Assembly: GCA_965227935.1 (NCBI GenBank)
Contig: CBDDGS010000055.1
Span: 1,302,001-1,366,000 of the forward strand
Direction: 5' to 3'
Origin: JAWPMT01 sp965227935
Lineage (GTDB): Bacteria > Bacteroidota > Bacteroidia > Cytophagales > Cyclobacteriaceae
DNA length: 64,000 nucleotides
The position numbers and the translations under genes were made by a program. The notes beneath the pieces were generated by a model that saw only the letters and a list, made by a program, of their open reading frames with translations, was not told the origin of the DNA and ran no database searches. Below are positions 50,858 to 60,010 of this stretch, piece by piece (within the stretch, counting starts at the first letter, position 1; the number at the start of each line of letters is the position of its first letter).

Positions 50858-52531
50858 TTAGGCCAACTTTCGTTCCAGCCATATCCCACTCATCGAAAGG
50901 AGGAAAATCACAATGAAAATCCAGGGATTTATGTCCCTGCGATGGGGTGATTCCACCACGACCGCGGGACTGGACACTATATTCCTATTCAGTTGCTGTT
51001 GGCTGTAGAGCCGTCTTGTCATCCACTTGGCGGTATCATGGACAAAGAGGTGATGCGTAGCCCCGTCTATCCGGACTTCATTCCAACCAGCTACAGTCGG
51101 CCAAAACGCAGCCTGCCACCAGTCTGTTCGAAGAGGTGAATTGATCACTGGGATTGCGAGATTACTGATGGTGACTTTTGGGAGCGATGGATTCGCGACG
51201 TAAATGCTTGCTGGCTCGCCGAGGATTGCGAGAGCCGGGAGATCGACTACTGCCTTCTCATAGCTTGCGCCGATCGTTTCTCTGAGCATATTCGTCCACA
51301 GTGCTTCGTAGAGTGCCGCACCGCCCTGGAGCCTGGCCAGGTATGAGTCAGTGAAAGCAGGAAATGCTACTTGCCCAAGACCGATAGCATGGATTTGACC
51401 GACAGTCTTACCTCCCAAATTGACCGGCTGCCAGCCTTCACCCATGGTCTGTAGAGGGTTCGTAGTCAATTCGTACTGGCTGCCTTCCCATGAGATCTCC
51501 GACAGCTGAGGCTCGCCGGACGATCGCACGGCACCCCAACGACCGACAATCTCGGCATCCGACGTCAACAATAAAAGACCCACGTTGCCGTAATTCACGG
51601 CCGAACGTACAGCGGCCTTTTCTCGTCGGCTGAGACCCATGAAGGCCGTGCCATCAAATACAAGCAGCCGAAATTGACTGATGGTGGTGCTGTCCAGATT
51701 ACCTCGTCCCAGAGGATCCATGTTAACATAATCTCTTTGGTCAATGTTGGTCGAAAGCGTCACCTTGCTGGCCACGCCGAATTGTCGGCTTACCAGAAAG
51801 TTCTTCAGAGCAGTGACCTCAAATGATGGTGTGCTCGTGACGATCAAAGCATTTCGCTGGGCAGACTCCTCTACGCTAACGGGCAACTGCTCCCGGAAGA
51901 GCGTATCAGACCCTCTCAAACCAACTATTTGATAGAGCCAGTTGCCAGCGATCGGAATAGTTTCCGACCGCGAAAAGGCAGCGTTTTCGGGAGTGATGCC
52001 AAGGGACTTTTCCACCCCTGACGGGCTGATCAGCAGAAGTCGCAAGGTATCATCTGCCAGGACTCGCCCCCGAATATTGAAGGGTTCGTCAACTGTGGAT
52101 TCGCTCACTGTGATTTCTAGAATACCTTCCTGTAATGGGGCAGGAACATACGCAACTTCCTGTGCAGACAGCCGCTCCCAGTCTCGGGTCAGTAAACCAT
52201 TGCCAACCACAATCGCCTTTTTCCACGTGCTTTTGGAAGCCTCGTCGATCGAGGAGAGACGAGTGGCGCCTGGGTACGCCAGCATAAGGCTGTCGATGTC
52301 TTCGGCTTGGGCGCCCACAGTCGTAAGGATAAGCGTCCTTTCTGTTGGGGGAGTTTCTAGCTGCGGCCTCAGGAAAAGTCCGGCAAGGGCAAAACAAGCA
52401 ACGGTCCACAGTAACATTCGAATCCAACGATGGCGTCGAGCGCCACGGGCAAAATCGAAGACCGCTGGCAGTAGCCACAGCGTGCCCGACACAATCCAGA
52501 AATACCACTCAGGCTGCTCGGTGAGGATCAT
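50858..52531 (-). CDS. Membrane protein of the MoxR/BatA operon, unknown function
   Basis: A 557-residue protein. Two N-terminal hydrophobic segments (~9-26 and 36-54) and one C-terminal helix (~537-553, IFIVIFLLSMSGIWLERK) frame a large beta/alpha periplasmic part. This topology is that of BatA-like proteins with a C-terminal anchor, and the middle has a glutamine-amidotransferase-like feel (LLVFDGTAFMGLSRRE, YGNVGLLLLTSDAE), but I see no catalytic triad that I trust. Its ATG overlaps the stop of the DUF4175 gene by 4 bases, so it belongs to that operon. Confidence 0.75.
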   Translation of the reverse strand: MILTEQPEWYFWIVSGTLWLLPAVFDFARGARRHRWIRMLLWTVACFALAGLFLRPQLETPPTERTLILTTVGAQAEDIDSLMLAYPGATRLSSIDEASKSTWKKAIVVGNGLLTRDWERLSAQEVAYVPAPLQEGILEITVSESTVDEPFNIRGRVLADDTLRLLLISPSGVEKSLGITPENAAFSRSETIPIAGNWLYQIVGLRGSDTLFREQLPVSVEESAQRNALIVTSTPSFEVTALKNFLVSRQFGVASKVTLSTNIDQRDYVNMDPLGRGNLDSTTISQFRLLVFDGTAFMGLSRREKAAVRSAVNYGNVGLLLLTSDAEIVGRWGAVRSSGEPQLSEISWEGSQYELTTNPLQTMGEGWQPVNLGGKTVGQIHAIGLGQVAFPAFTDSYLARLQGGAALYEALWTNMLRETIGASYEKAVVDLPALAILGEPASIYVANPSLPKVTISNLAIPVINSPLRTDWWQAAFWPTVAGWNEVRIDGATHHLFVHDTAKWMTRRLYSQQQLNRNIVSSPAVVVESPHRRDINPWIFIVIFLLSMSGIWLERKLA

Positions 52532-54768
52532 TGATCGTGGAGGGTTTGGGTCCTCACGACTTCCTCACGGAAGGCCTCCAACAGCGAGTGCTGCGCTTGA
52601 GGTCGACTCGAGATGACGCTCTTTCTGGTCTCCAACCGTACGAGGAAAACCTTGTGTATCCGCGCCAATGACCTGAGGTCGTTGGCATCGAAGGTTTCTG
52701 CATTCATGAGGCCACTGAGCTCTGTCAAGGTCTCCAGGTAGTTACCAGGCTCCTCCAGGGCAATGGCCGCCAGTTCGTTGCCCGCCAGACGAAGGACCTC
52801 CTGGAGATCATTTGCCATACCTTCCTCACCGGGTAGTACTCGGGCGATAGCTTCGGCCGCAGTGGCCATGCGGGGATAGCGTAGATGGAGGTCAATGTCG
52901 TCCTTCCATAATTGGCCGCCAACCTCATCCAGGTCACCGGTGAGACGCTTCTCATCGACGGGAATAGCCGGAGGCTCAAATCCAATGCGCTGGACATAGA
53001 TACGTGCGTGATTCTTTATTTCCTTGATAAGCTTCAGTGCATCATACTGATAGGGCAGTGACTCTTCCGGGTGGAAGAGGCGAAGGTGCAACTCCGCATC
53101 CCACATGACGCTTAAGGCCGCCTTCAGTTTTGTCTTCATGGAGATTGTATAGAAGGTTGCCGTCTCGGCATCATCATGACTGTGCCCCAGTTCCTCGACG
53201 ATTTCCTCAGCTTCATTCGCCAAGGTGCCTTTATCGAGCAGCTGACCTTCCTCCTCCTCGTGGTCATGGTCATGGCCAAACTCTTCGAGGACATTGGCTC
53301 CGAATCCACCAGCCTCGTCGTGGTCATCCTCCTCGTGCCCTTCCTCCTGAGCCTCCTCAGGTTCGGTTTCCACGGCGATCCCGCTTTCATCTTCCTCTCC
53401 CAGAAATTGACCGTACCTCAGGCGGAGGGCCTTTTGGTCAAATCCCAACTCATTGCTGGTTTGGTTGAAGTCTTCCCTGTAGATGGACCCACGGTCGGCG
53501 ATCAGTTTTTCTGTGTCAATTATGATCTGGCGCTGACTTCGGAAGTATTCTGGCATCAGGTCCACCCCAAGGTTACCCTGCAGGGAGAAGTCGATGCTGG
53601 TAGTGTCTTCCAAAACGAAAAAGTACGTTTCTGTGCGGGTGGCCTGCGCTTCCGGTTCGCGATTGTCCACGGCAGTCACAAAGAAGTAGAGCTCGTTCCC
53701 CGGTTCCATGTCAAAGTCTGCAACATTCAGACGCATGGAACTGGTAAAGACTTTGCCATCAACTGCGGACTCGAAATCTAGGCGTTGCTCACGGAACTTT
53801 ACGGCCTCACCCGAGCCCTTACTGATGGTAGCGGTGACATAGGCCTCTGTCAATCCGTAGTCATCCCGGATTGTAGCGTTCAAAGTCATCCCTGCCGTGG
53901 AAGAGTACTCCACTTTTTGGTAGGCCTCAAGGCCGTCTAACTGGATGGTGGGTGGTTCATCAGGGATAACCTCGATCGGATAGTAAGGGCTGTTCAGAGT
54001 ATCACTGCCATCTGTAAATTGTAGGGTGTAAAAGCCTTTCGAAAGGGGCGCCAGCGAAATCGACGCTACCTCATTGTTCAACGACATTTTCAGCGGCGCC
54101 TGATTGGACAATGCAAAGCGGACTTCCTGCGGTGGTTTGGAAAATGTCGCCGCAATCGAAACACGACTGCCCTGGGGTATTTTCAAGTTGGGATCGGAGG
54201 ATGACGTTCGCTTAAGATTCGTGTAGGTCGGAGGGTAGATCGTCGTCGAGATACCTTGCAGTTCGAGGGGCGTTGCCGCTATCGTCTCTTCCGTCGTTGT
54301 TGTGCTGAATAGCGACTGTGCAGTTTGCTCGGAGGCGTCGTCGGGCTGCTGGAGCAATGGCTTCATCCCCGCGATCAGGATGCTTAGACCCAAAGCCGTC
54401 AGCACGGGCCACCATTTCATTGGGTATTTCAGCGAGGATTTTAGCGATGCCAATTCACTGATGACTTTATGTTGCTGCACGGCCGCGAGACCATGTACTT
54501 CCGCAGTGGTCAAGGCCATGCTGTATTCCAACTGCGGAAACTGGGCATTGACCAGGTGGATCACATCGTCACTGCTGGGGAAAGCGCGCCGAAAAATGGC
54601 CAAACAAATGATCAGGGATAACAAGAGGGTACCAACGGCGAGTCCTGCGGACGCGGTAGCCACGAAAGTGCCGACACCCAAACACATCGATATCAGCAGG
54701 ATTTGCGATAGCAGCAAAGCCTGCCAGCGCCTTCTCAATTTGGCCAGTAGTCGATGGGCCTCCCTCAT
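52528..54768 (-). CDS. DUF4175-like membrane protein with a His/Asp/Glu-rich segment
   Basis: From the ATG at 54768 the protein has 746 residues. That start overlaps the preceding stop as ATGA; an open extension to 54846 is rejected. Three hydrophobic helices lie in the first ~150 residues, followed by a long extracytoplasmic part with two Ig-like stretches (ISTTIYPPTYTNLKR; EVIPDEPPTIQLDG) and a helical C-terminal half. I recognise it as the DUF4175-type protein found in Bacteroidota MoxR/DUF58/BatA operons. An unusual acidic His-rich stretch (HEEDDHDE, GHDHDHEEEE, LGHSHDD; DNA about 53170-53345) looks like a metal-binding loop. Function probably envelope maintenance; not established. Confidence 0.75.
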   Translation of the reverse strand: MREAHRLLAKLRRRWQALLLSQILLISMCLGVGTFVATASAGLAVGTLLLSLIICLAIFRRAFPSSDDVIHLVNAQFPQLEYSMALTTAEVHGLAAVQQHKVISELASLKSSLKYPMKWWPVLTALGLSILIAGMKPLLQQPDDASEQTAQSLFSTTTTEETIAATPLELQGISTTIYPPTYTNLKRTSSSDPNLKIPQGSRVSIAATFSKPPQEVRFALSNQAPLKMSLNNEVASISLAPLSKGFYTLQFTDGSDTLNSPYYPIEVIPDEPPTIQLDGLEAYQKVEYSSTAGMTLNATIRDDYGLTEAYVTATISKGSGEAVKFREQRLDFESAVDGKVFTSSMRLNVADFDMEPGNELYFFVTAVDNREPEAQATRTETYFFVLEDTTSIDFSLQGNLGVDLMPEYFRSQRQIIIDTEKLIADRGSIYREDFNQTSNELGFDQKALRLRYGQFLGEEDESGIAVETEPEEAQEEGHEEDDHDEAGGFGANVLEEFGHDHDHEEEEGQLLDKGTLANEAEEIVEELGHSHDDAETATFYTISMKTKLKAALSVMWDAELHLRLFHPEESLPYQYDALKLIKEIKNHARIYVQRIGFEPPAIPVDEKRLTGDLDEVGGQLWKDDIDLHLRYPRMATAAEAIARVLPGEEGMANDLQEVLRLAGNELAAIALEEPGNYLETLTELSGLMNAETFDANDLRSLARIHKVFLVRLETRKSVISSRPQAQHSLLEAFREEVVRTQTLHDQ

Positions 54769-55928
54769 GATTGATTGGTTTTTAGAGACCACCATCTTTC
54801 TGCCAATAGGGCTCCGACCAACACCAGCCAGAGGGCTGATTGCCATGAATTCTTCTCGAAAGCTGCAGCTGCAGTTTCTTCACCTGAGGTAAACGCAGCA
54901 ACTTGTTCGATAGAGACCATCCGCTGATCGTACGGATCTGTATCGATGAGACCTGAGGTGAACATAGATTCCATTTTCAATGGAATATGGTAGCTAAGGA
55001 AATCGTCGGCTGTCAATTCAGCCCCCAGTTGGTATACGTAAGGAGCTACCCTGCTCAGTCCACGTTCGTACGTATTGATCAGCACCAGATGGTCACGGTG
55101 TGGGGCCGGGTCCCGCTTCAGCCAAAAGACCCAATCTGCGTCTGCAAGGCTGGGCGATTCTTCGATATTGATCAACCCGTTTTTGCTAATTGCTGTGAAG
55201 GTCGTCCTCACCAGTTGAGCCAGTTCCTCAGTCTCTGGATTTGATGACACGAAGACTTTGACATCCAATGACCTGCCCGCTTCTGCATTCGTCAACGTAT
55301 GACGAAACTGACTGCTGGGTTCACTGGTTAGGGCTTCTATCGTGATCGTTCTTCCCGAGGCGAGGATATTGTCCACCTCTTCTATGTTTTCGTAGGCTGG
55401 CAAACTTTGCCATAGTAATCCTTTTGGTAATGGGGTAGCTGGACCCGTGAAGTTTGCATAAGGTCTGGGACTCAGCACCACTTTCTCCTCAAAGGGTAGT
55501 TGGGCGATGTGTGATGCCAGCTCCCAGACATTCGCAGGTGGCTGACTGGAGATCTCTGTGTCAATGGTCGGTAAGCCATTGGTGAGCCAATGCAGGGAGG
55601 CTTGTGAGGTGTCTCGCAACTCCGCGACCTCCTTTCTGTCCGCATATATTGGGTCCACGAGCACGATGCTTTGTTTCGTGTCTTGAGTGGATAGGCTCCA
55701 TGGCTCACTGAGGATCATCACTAGGCAAATGATGATCGCAACCCTCAAAAGAAGCAGCAGTAGCTCAGAAGGCTGGATGCTTCTCAGTGTGCGGGTTTCG
55801 GACTCCTGCAAAAATCGAACGGACCCAAACGGCAGTGTTTTCGGCGTTTTTCTACTCCATAGGTGGATCAGTATAGGAAGTGCGACACCTGTCAATGCCA
55901 AGAGATATGTCAGATTTCCCAGCCCCAT
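54765..55928 (-). CDS. BatA-domain membrane protein
   Basis: About 387 residues. The N-terminus is the double-transmembrane BatA domain: LTYLLALTGVALPILIHLW, the RKTPKTLPFGSVRFL linker, then LLLLLLRVAIIICLVMIL. A second hydrophobic helix near the C-terminus (ALWLVLVGALLAERWW) anchors the end. The middle part is variant von Willebrand-like without a clear MIDAS motif. The ATG at 55928 follows the DUF58 stop as TGATG; a GTG one codon up (55931) is equally possible. Operon context: MoxR, DUF58, this gene, DUF4175. Such operons are linked with envelope stress tolerance. Confidence 0.85.
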   Translation of the reverse strand: MGLGNLTYLLALTGVALPILIHLWSRKTPKTLPFGSVRFLQESETRTLRSIQPSELLLLLLRVAIIICLVMILSEPWSLSTQDTKQSIVLVDPIYADRKEVAELRDTSQASLHWLTNGLPTIDTEISSQPPANVWELASHIAQLPFEEKVVLSPRPYANFTGPATPLPKGLLWQSLPAYENIEEVDNILASGRTITIEALTSEPSSQFRHTLTNAEAGRSLDVKVFVSSNPETEELAQLVRTTFTAISKNGLINIEESPSLADADWVFWLKRDPAPHRDHLVLINTYERGLSRVAPYVYQLGAELTADDFLSYHIPLKMESMFTSGLIDTDPYDQRMVSIEQVAAFTSGEETAAAAFEKNSWQSALWLVLVGALLAERWWSLKTNQS

Positions 55929-56797
55929 CACCTCATTCGACTGCTTTCGTAAAGGAACTGGTGAATGAGAGGAGTGGGATCTGCCATCATCATTGCACGT
56001 CGATAATCAATACCTTTAGCTGAAAACCCGGTGCGTAGTGATTCACACCAATGGCTCAGTTTCCTTTGGTAGGAGTTCGCGACCCTTTGTGGAGTCAGTT
56101 GCACTTTCTCGCCACTCTCCAAATCCTGAAATGTCAGGGCGCCCTCAAAACTTAGCTTCTCCTCGCGGGAACCGAGTACATGGAAGACCAGGACCTCGTT
56201 TTGCCTCGTCTTCAATTTGGGCAACTCGCTGCTCCAATTCTCCCCATTGTCGTACAGATCACTGAGAACCAGGATCACTTCTTTACCTACCAGCTTCGGA
56301 GTAAACAGGTCCAAATGACTTGAAGGCTTGCAGGCGTAGAGCCTACTGACAAATCGCTGCCATTGCTTATGACCGTGGCCGATAGGTAGGGTGCCTTGTG
56401 AGGTGATGAGTCCAAAACTATCGCCAATCAACAGCGATAGATAGGCGAGATACCCAATGAATATCCGACTATAGTCAAACTTGGTGAGCCCATCTTCCTG
56501 GTAGGTCATCGAAAGCGAATCATCCAATACAAACCACACGCCCACGTCCGTTTCCACTTCCGATTGCTTAATGTAGAAGCGCTCCGAACGGCCGTACATC
56601 TTCCAGTCGAGTCGGCGAATGTCATCCCCCTGGGTGTAGGGACGATATTGGCTGAACTCCATCCCTGCTCCCAATCTCTTACTGATCCTGTTGCCAAGAA
56701 ATGTTCCTTTGGCAATCGCACGTATGGTCCACTCGAAATGGGCCAGCGATTTGAGGACACTGGGGTTGAACAGGGACTCGAAGGAGGGACCGGCCAT
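55928..56797 (-). CDS. DUF58 domain protein
   Basis: A 289-residue protein with the DUF58 signature GMEFSQYRPYTQGDDIRRLDW near residues 45-65 and a following YIKQSEVE, then a von Willebrand-like half with LDDSLSMTY (MIDAS-like DxSxS) and VLVLSDLYDN. No membrane segment, so cytosolic or peripheral. DUF58 proteins act with MoxR ATPases. It lies 6 bases after the MoxR gene and overlaps the BatA gene. Confidence 0.9.
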   Translation of the reverse strand: MAGPSFESLFNPSVLKSLAHFEWTIRAIAKGTFLGNRISKRLGAGMEFSQYRPYTQGDDIRRLDWKMYGRSERFYIKQSEVETDVGVWFVLDDSLSMTYQEDGLTKFDYSRIFIGYLAYLSLLIGDSFGLITSQGTLPIGHGHKQWQRFVSRLYACKPSSHLDLFTPKLVGKEVILVLSDLYDNGENWSSELPKLKTRQNEVLVFHVLGSREEKLSFEGALTFQDLESGEKVQLTPQRVANSYQRKLSHWCESLRTGFSAKGIDYRRAMMMADPTPLIHQFLYESSRMR

Positions 56798-56803
56798 AAT
56801 CGC

Positions 56804-57793
56804 CTAGAATTTGTTGGCCTTCAGCAGCTCCGTGATGATGGTATCGGTGGTTACCGACTCTGACTCCGCTTTGAAACTGGGGACCAGGCGATGCCGCATG
56901 GCCGGAAGAACAACGGCATACAGGTCATCGGGTATCACCGCATATCGACCCTGCAGAAGTGCTCGGCCCTTTGCTGCCAAAATGATGGCCTGCCCTGCTC
57001 TCGGGCCTGCGCCATAGGCCACATACTCCTTGATGGTAGAGGAATCAGTCAACTGAGGCCTTGTGTTTCGCACCAGCAGATTGGTGCGGTCAATCAATTC
57101 ATCTGCGATCGTAACCTCACGTACAAATTGCTGCAACCGGATGATGTCTTCTGCATGGAGAACGGCGCTGATGGCTTCACCCGACTTACCAGTGGTAGCC
57201 GACAGTATGTCGCGTTCTTCTTGTTCGCTGGGGTAGTCGATCAGTGTATAGAGTAGAAAGCGATCCATCTGCGCCTCAGGCAACGGGAACGTACCTGACT
57301 GCTCAATAGGATTCTGTGTCGCAAGGAAGAAAAAGGGCTGCGGCAGTGGATAGTCGGTGCCACCGTAGGTGACACGGTGCTCTTGCATCACCTCGAGCAA
57401 TGCCGCCTGCGTTTTGGGAGGCGTTCGGTTGATCTCGTCACCAAGGACGATGTTGGCGAAGATGGCCCCCTTGCGATAGACGAAGGTCTTGTGACCATGG
57501 GCATCCTCTTCGATTACCTCGGTGCCTATGATGTCGCTTGGCATCAGGTCCGGAGTAAACTGGATGCGCTTGAATGACAGGTCCACGGCCTCTGCCAGTG
57601 ACTTGATCAATAACGTTTTCGCCAGACCGGGCATTCCTTCAATCAGGACGTGTCCTCTGGCCAGTAGACCTATCAATAGCTCATCGACCACTTGCTCCTG
57701 ACCGATGATGACCTTGTGTATCTCAGTCTTGACTGAATCCAGTTTTTGGATCAGCGACTCTACTTCGCGTTCTATTGCTTCGATGCTTTCCAA
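56804..57793 (-). CDS. MoxR family AAA+ ATPase
   Basis: A 329-residue chaperone-like ATPase, the usual length. Walker A is GMPGLAKT at 53-60, Walker B with sensor residues VLGDEINRTPPKTQAALLEVM near 116-136, then ATQNPIEQSGTFPLPEAQMDRF, the diagnostic MoxR stretch. MoxR proteins remodel or insert metal or cofactor into VWA partners; here the DUF58 and BatA proteins downstream are the likely clients. It is the first gene of the minus-strand operon, so its promoter lies in 57794-58027. Confidence 0.93.
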   Translation of the reverse strand: MESIEAIEREVESLIQKLDSVKTEIHKVIIGQEQVVDELLIGLLARGHVLIEGMPGLAKTLLIKSLAEAVDLSFKRIQFTPDLMPSDIIGTEVIEEDAHGHKTFVYRKGAIFANIVLGDEINRTPPKTQAALLEVMQEHRVTYGGTDYPLPQPFFFLATQNPIEQSGTFPLPEAQMDRFLLYTLIDYPSEQEERDILSATTGKSGEAISAVLHAEDIIRLQQFVREVTIADELIDRTNLLVRNTRPQLTDSSTIKEYVAYGAGPRAGQAIILAAKGRALLQGRYAVIPDDLYAVVLPAMRHRLVPSFKAESESVTTDTIITELLKANKF

Positions 57794-57958
57794 TTATTTC
57801 AGAGTTATTCGAGCCTTTGGCTTTTAGCGGCGATGAAATTATCGCAAAAAGGCTACGTTGCCAATGGTATCTTGGATGGGCGGTTACTAGGTGAGATCTT
57901 ATCTCTTTGGGGTGTAGGAGTGTAAGAGCGAACTTTTGTCAGTGGTGACTACAGCGCA

Positions 57959-57990
57959 TTTGCCCCGCATAGTAAATAAAAGTATATTCA
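57959..57990 (+). promoter_or_regulatory. Candidate Bacteroidota-type promoter for the DUF3857 pair
   Basis: TTTG at 57959-57962, a 20-base spacer, then TATATTCA (57983-57990), fitting TTTG / TAnnTTTG except for the last two bases, 37 bases before the ATG at 58028. The 234-base divergent gap must also hold the MoxR operon promoter, which I could not place. Confidence 0.35.
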
Positions 57991-58027
57991 TCGACGAAAA
58001 TGAAATCGTAAAATCGAAACAACTAAG

Positions 58028-60010
58028 ATGATCCGCTATTTTTTGCTACTTCTTGCCGTAGTCTCGACCTCAGTCTCCTATTCGCAGACAAAGTTCAAGC
58101 CTGGGAAGGTCACAGTCGAGGACTTGACAATGAAAGAGTGCAGCTACTATCCGGAGGCCGATGCCATGGTACTGGGACAGACAGGTACGTTGACTTTTTT
58201 CTACACCGAGGAAACGCACTGGTTCTACGAGATCGATATTGTCAAAAGGATAAAGATCCTCAAAACGGATGGGAAGGACCATGCCAACATTTCAATTGTT
58301 TTGTACGATCCTGTCAGGAGTCAAACGCGTGAAGAGTACTCTCACCAACGTGCAACAACATTTAACCTTGATCAAGGTAAGGTTGTCAAGACCAAATTGG
58401 CTCGTGATCAGATTTTCAAAAAGCGCCTCAGCAATTTTCGTCAGAAAATCACCTTCACGATGCCTGATGTGCAAGAGGGTTCAGTGATTGAGTATAAATA
58501 CAAGATCCGCTCCGATTACATTTCGAATCTTTACAACTGGCATTTCCAAGAGGACATACCGGTCCTCTATTCGGAGTTTAAATATCAGATCCCAGAGTAC
58601 TTCAACTATAGAGAAAGCATTCAGGGTTCTATGCTCAACATTGACCGAAAGAAGGAGGAGGTAATTGAGGATTTCGAATTCCGACAAGAAGCGACACCCG
58701 AGAACAGAGGTAACGAAGAAAAGGGGTTATTTTCTGTGCAATCAACGTCTACATTGACCACACTCACGGCTAGTAATGTACTTCCACTGGAGGATGAACC
58801 TTTCATGAACAACCGTCCTAACCTCCCCTCCCGTATTGAATTTCAGTTGATGTCCTATGAATCGCCAAGTGGAGAATTCCAATCAGTAGCCTATTCCTAC
58901 GATACTTTCACCAAAGAATTACTGAGCAGATCCGACTTTGGCGGAGCGATACAAAAGGGAGGATTCGCCAAGCAATTCATTTCAGGATTGGAGGAGAGCG
59001 AGGAGCGCAAGGCCCAGGACATCTACTATTGGCTGAGGGACCACTTTTCATTCGATGGTGTAATTTCCATTGCCAGTAGCAAGGCTGGCAAGAAGGCTTT
59101 CAATGATGCCAAGGGCAGCGTATCTGATATCAATCTATCAATGGTTGCCGCCTGGAGACAGGCAGGTCTGGTCGCTTATCCCGTTATCCTAAGCACTCGC
59201 GGTCATGGGATTCCGCATCCAACCTATCCCAACTACGAGGACTTCAACTACGTGATTGGTGCAGTCCTGGTTGGCGAGGAAGTGTATTTGTGTGATGCCA
59301 GTTCCTCATTTGGCTTCGGTCAACTCCCAACTGCCTGCCTCAATGGTAAGGGTTGGCTTGTAAGACAGGAGGGAGGGTTGTGGGTGAATCTTAAGCAAAA
59401 TGCGAAAGGATCCATTACCGTGTCCTCTACTTACCAAGTCGGTGATGAGATCGTTGCGAAGCACCAGTCGAAGTATGCGGGCTATGATGCCCTGAAGGAA
59501 AAAGCATTTCTATTCAGCAATGGGGAAGAAAGCTACAAGGATCGATTGGCCACTGCTTTTGAGGAGGGCGAGGTTGATAATGTACAAGTCAACGACAGCC
59601 CCGAGTCGCTCAAATGGGCGGTAGACTGTAGCATTGATTTGGAAGATGGCGAGATGGTCTACCTCAAACCCATACAGACGGGAACGGTATTGGAAAATAG
59701 CTTTAGAAGAGAGGAAAGAGCGTCGCCCATTGACTTCCCTTACGCTGTACAGCGGCGAGTGATCGTGCAGGTGCAGCTGGCAGACGGTTTTGAGGTCGTA
59801 GAACTCCCGCAACCAGCAGTAGTTTCTTTGCCTGATAACGCCGGACAGTTTTCCTATTCGATTTCTCAGAACGGGAGCACCATATCCATCTCGAGCGTCT
59901 TCTCACTGAAGAAGCCCGACTATTCGACGGATGAGTATCCTTATCTCCGCCAGTTTTTTCAGATGGCTGCGGACAAGAACAATGAATTGATTGTGCTCAA
60001 AAGAATATGA
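58028..60010 (+). CDS. DUF3857 transglutaminase-like exported protein, catalytic Cys absent
   Basis: A 660-residue protein with a signal peptide (1-20, ending SYSQ). The DUF3857 beta-domain fills about 60-270 (RSQTREEYSH, VQEGSVIEYKYKIRSDY). A transglutaminase-like fold follows, but the segment that usually carries the active Cys reads KGSVSDINLSMVAAW and the His position reads DFNYVIG, so it should not be catalytic by the papain-like mechanism. Non-catalytic members are common in this family. Periplasmic or outer-membrane-associated. The stop overlaps the start of the next, similar gene by 4 bases, suggesting a paired complex of inactive and active partners. Confidence 0.85.
   Translation: MIRYFLLLLAVVSTSVSYSQTKFKPGKVTVEDLTMKECSYYPEADAMVLGQTGTLTFFYTEETHWFYEIDIVKRIKILKTDGKDHANISIVLYDPVRSQTREEYSHQRATTFNLDQGKVVKTKLARDQIFKKRLSNFRQKITFTMPDVQEGSVIEYKYKIRSDYISNLYNWHFQEDIPVLYSEFKYQIPEYFNYRESIQGSMLNIDRKKEEVIEDFEFRQEATPENRGNEEKGLFSVQSTSTLTTLTASNVLPLEDEPFMNNRPNLPSRIEFQLMSYESPSGEFQSVAYSYDTFTKELLSRSDFGGAIQKGGFAKQFISGLEESEERKAQDIYYWLRDHFSFDGVISIASSKAGKKAFNDAKGSVSDINLSMVAAWRQAGLVAYPVILSTRGHGIPHPTYPNYEDFNYVIGAVLVGEEVYLCDASSSFGFGQLPTACLNGKGWLVRQEGGLWVNLKQNAKGSITVSSTYQVGDEIVAKHQSKYAGYDALKEKAFLFSNGEESYKDRLATAFEEGEVDNVQVNDSPESLKWAVDCSIDLEDGEMVYLKPIQTGTVLENSFRREERASPIDFPYAVQRRVIVQVQLADGFEVVELPQPAVVSLPDNAGQFSYSISQNGSTISISSVFSLKKPDYSTDEYPYLRQFFQMAADKNNELIVLKRI

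Noticed and set aside
53176..53781. 201-residue plus-strand frame with hydrophobic stretches
   Set aside because: It is opposite the His/Glu-rich part of the DUF4175-type gene; the Leu/Val-rich look is the complement of acidic codons.
54769..54846. 26-residue extension of the DUF4175-type gene
   Set aside because: The ATG at 54768 forms an ATGA overlap with the upstream stop and fits the family start better.
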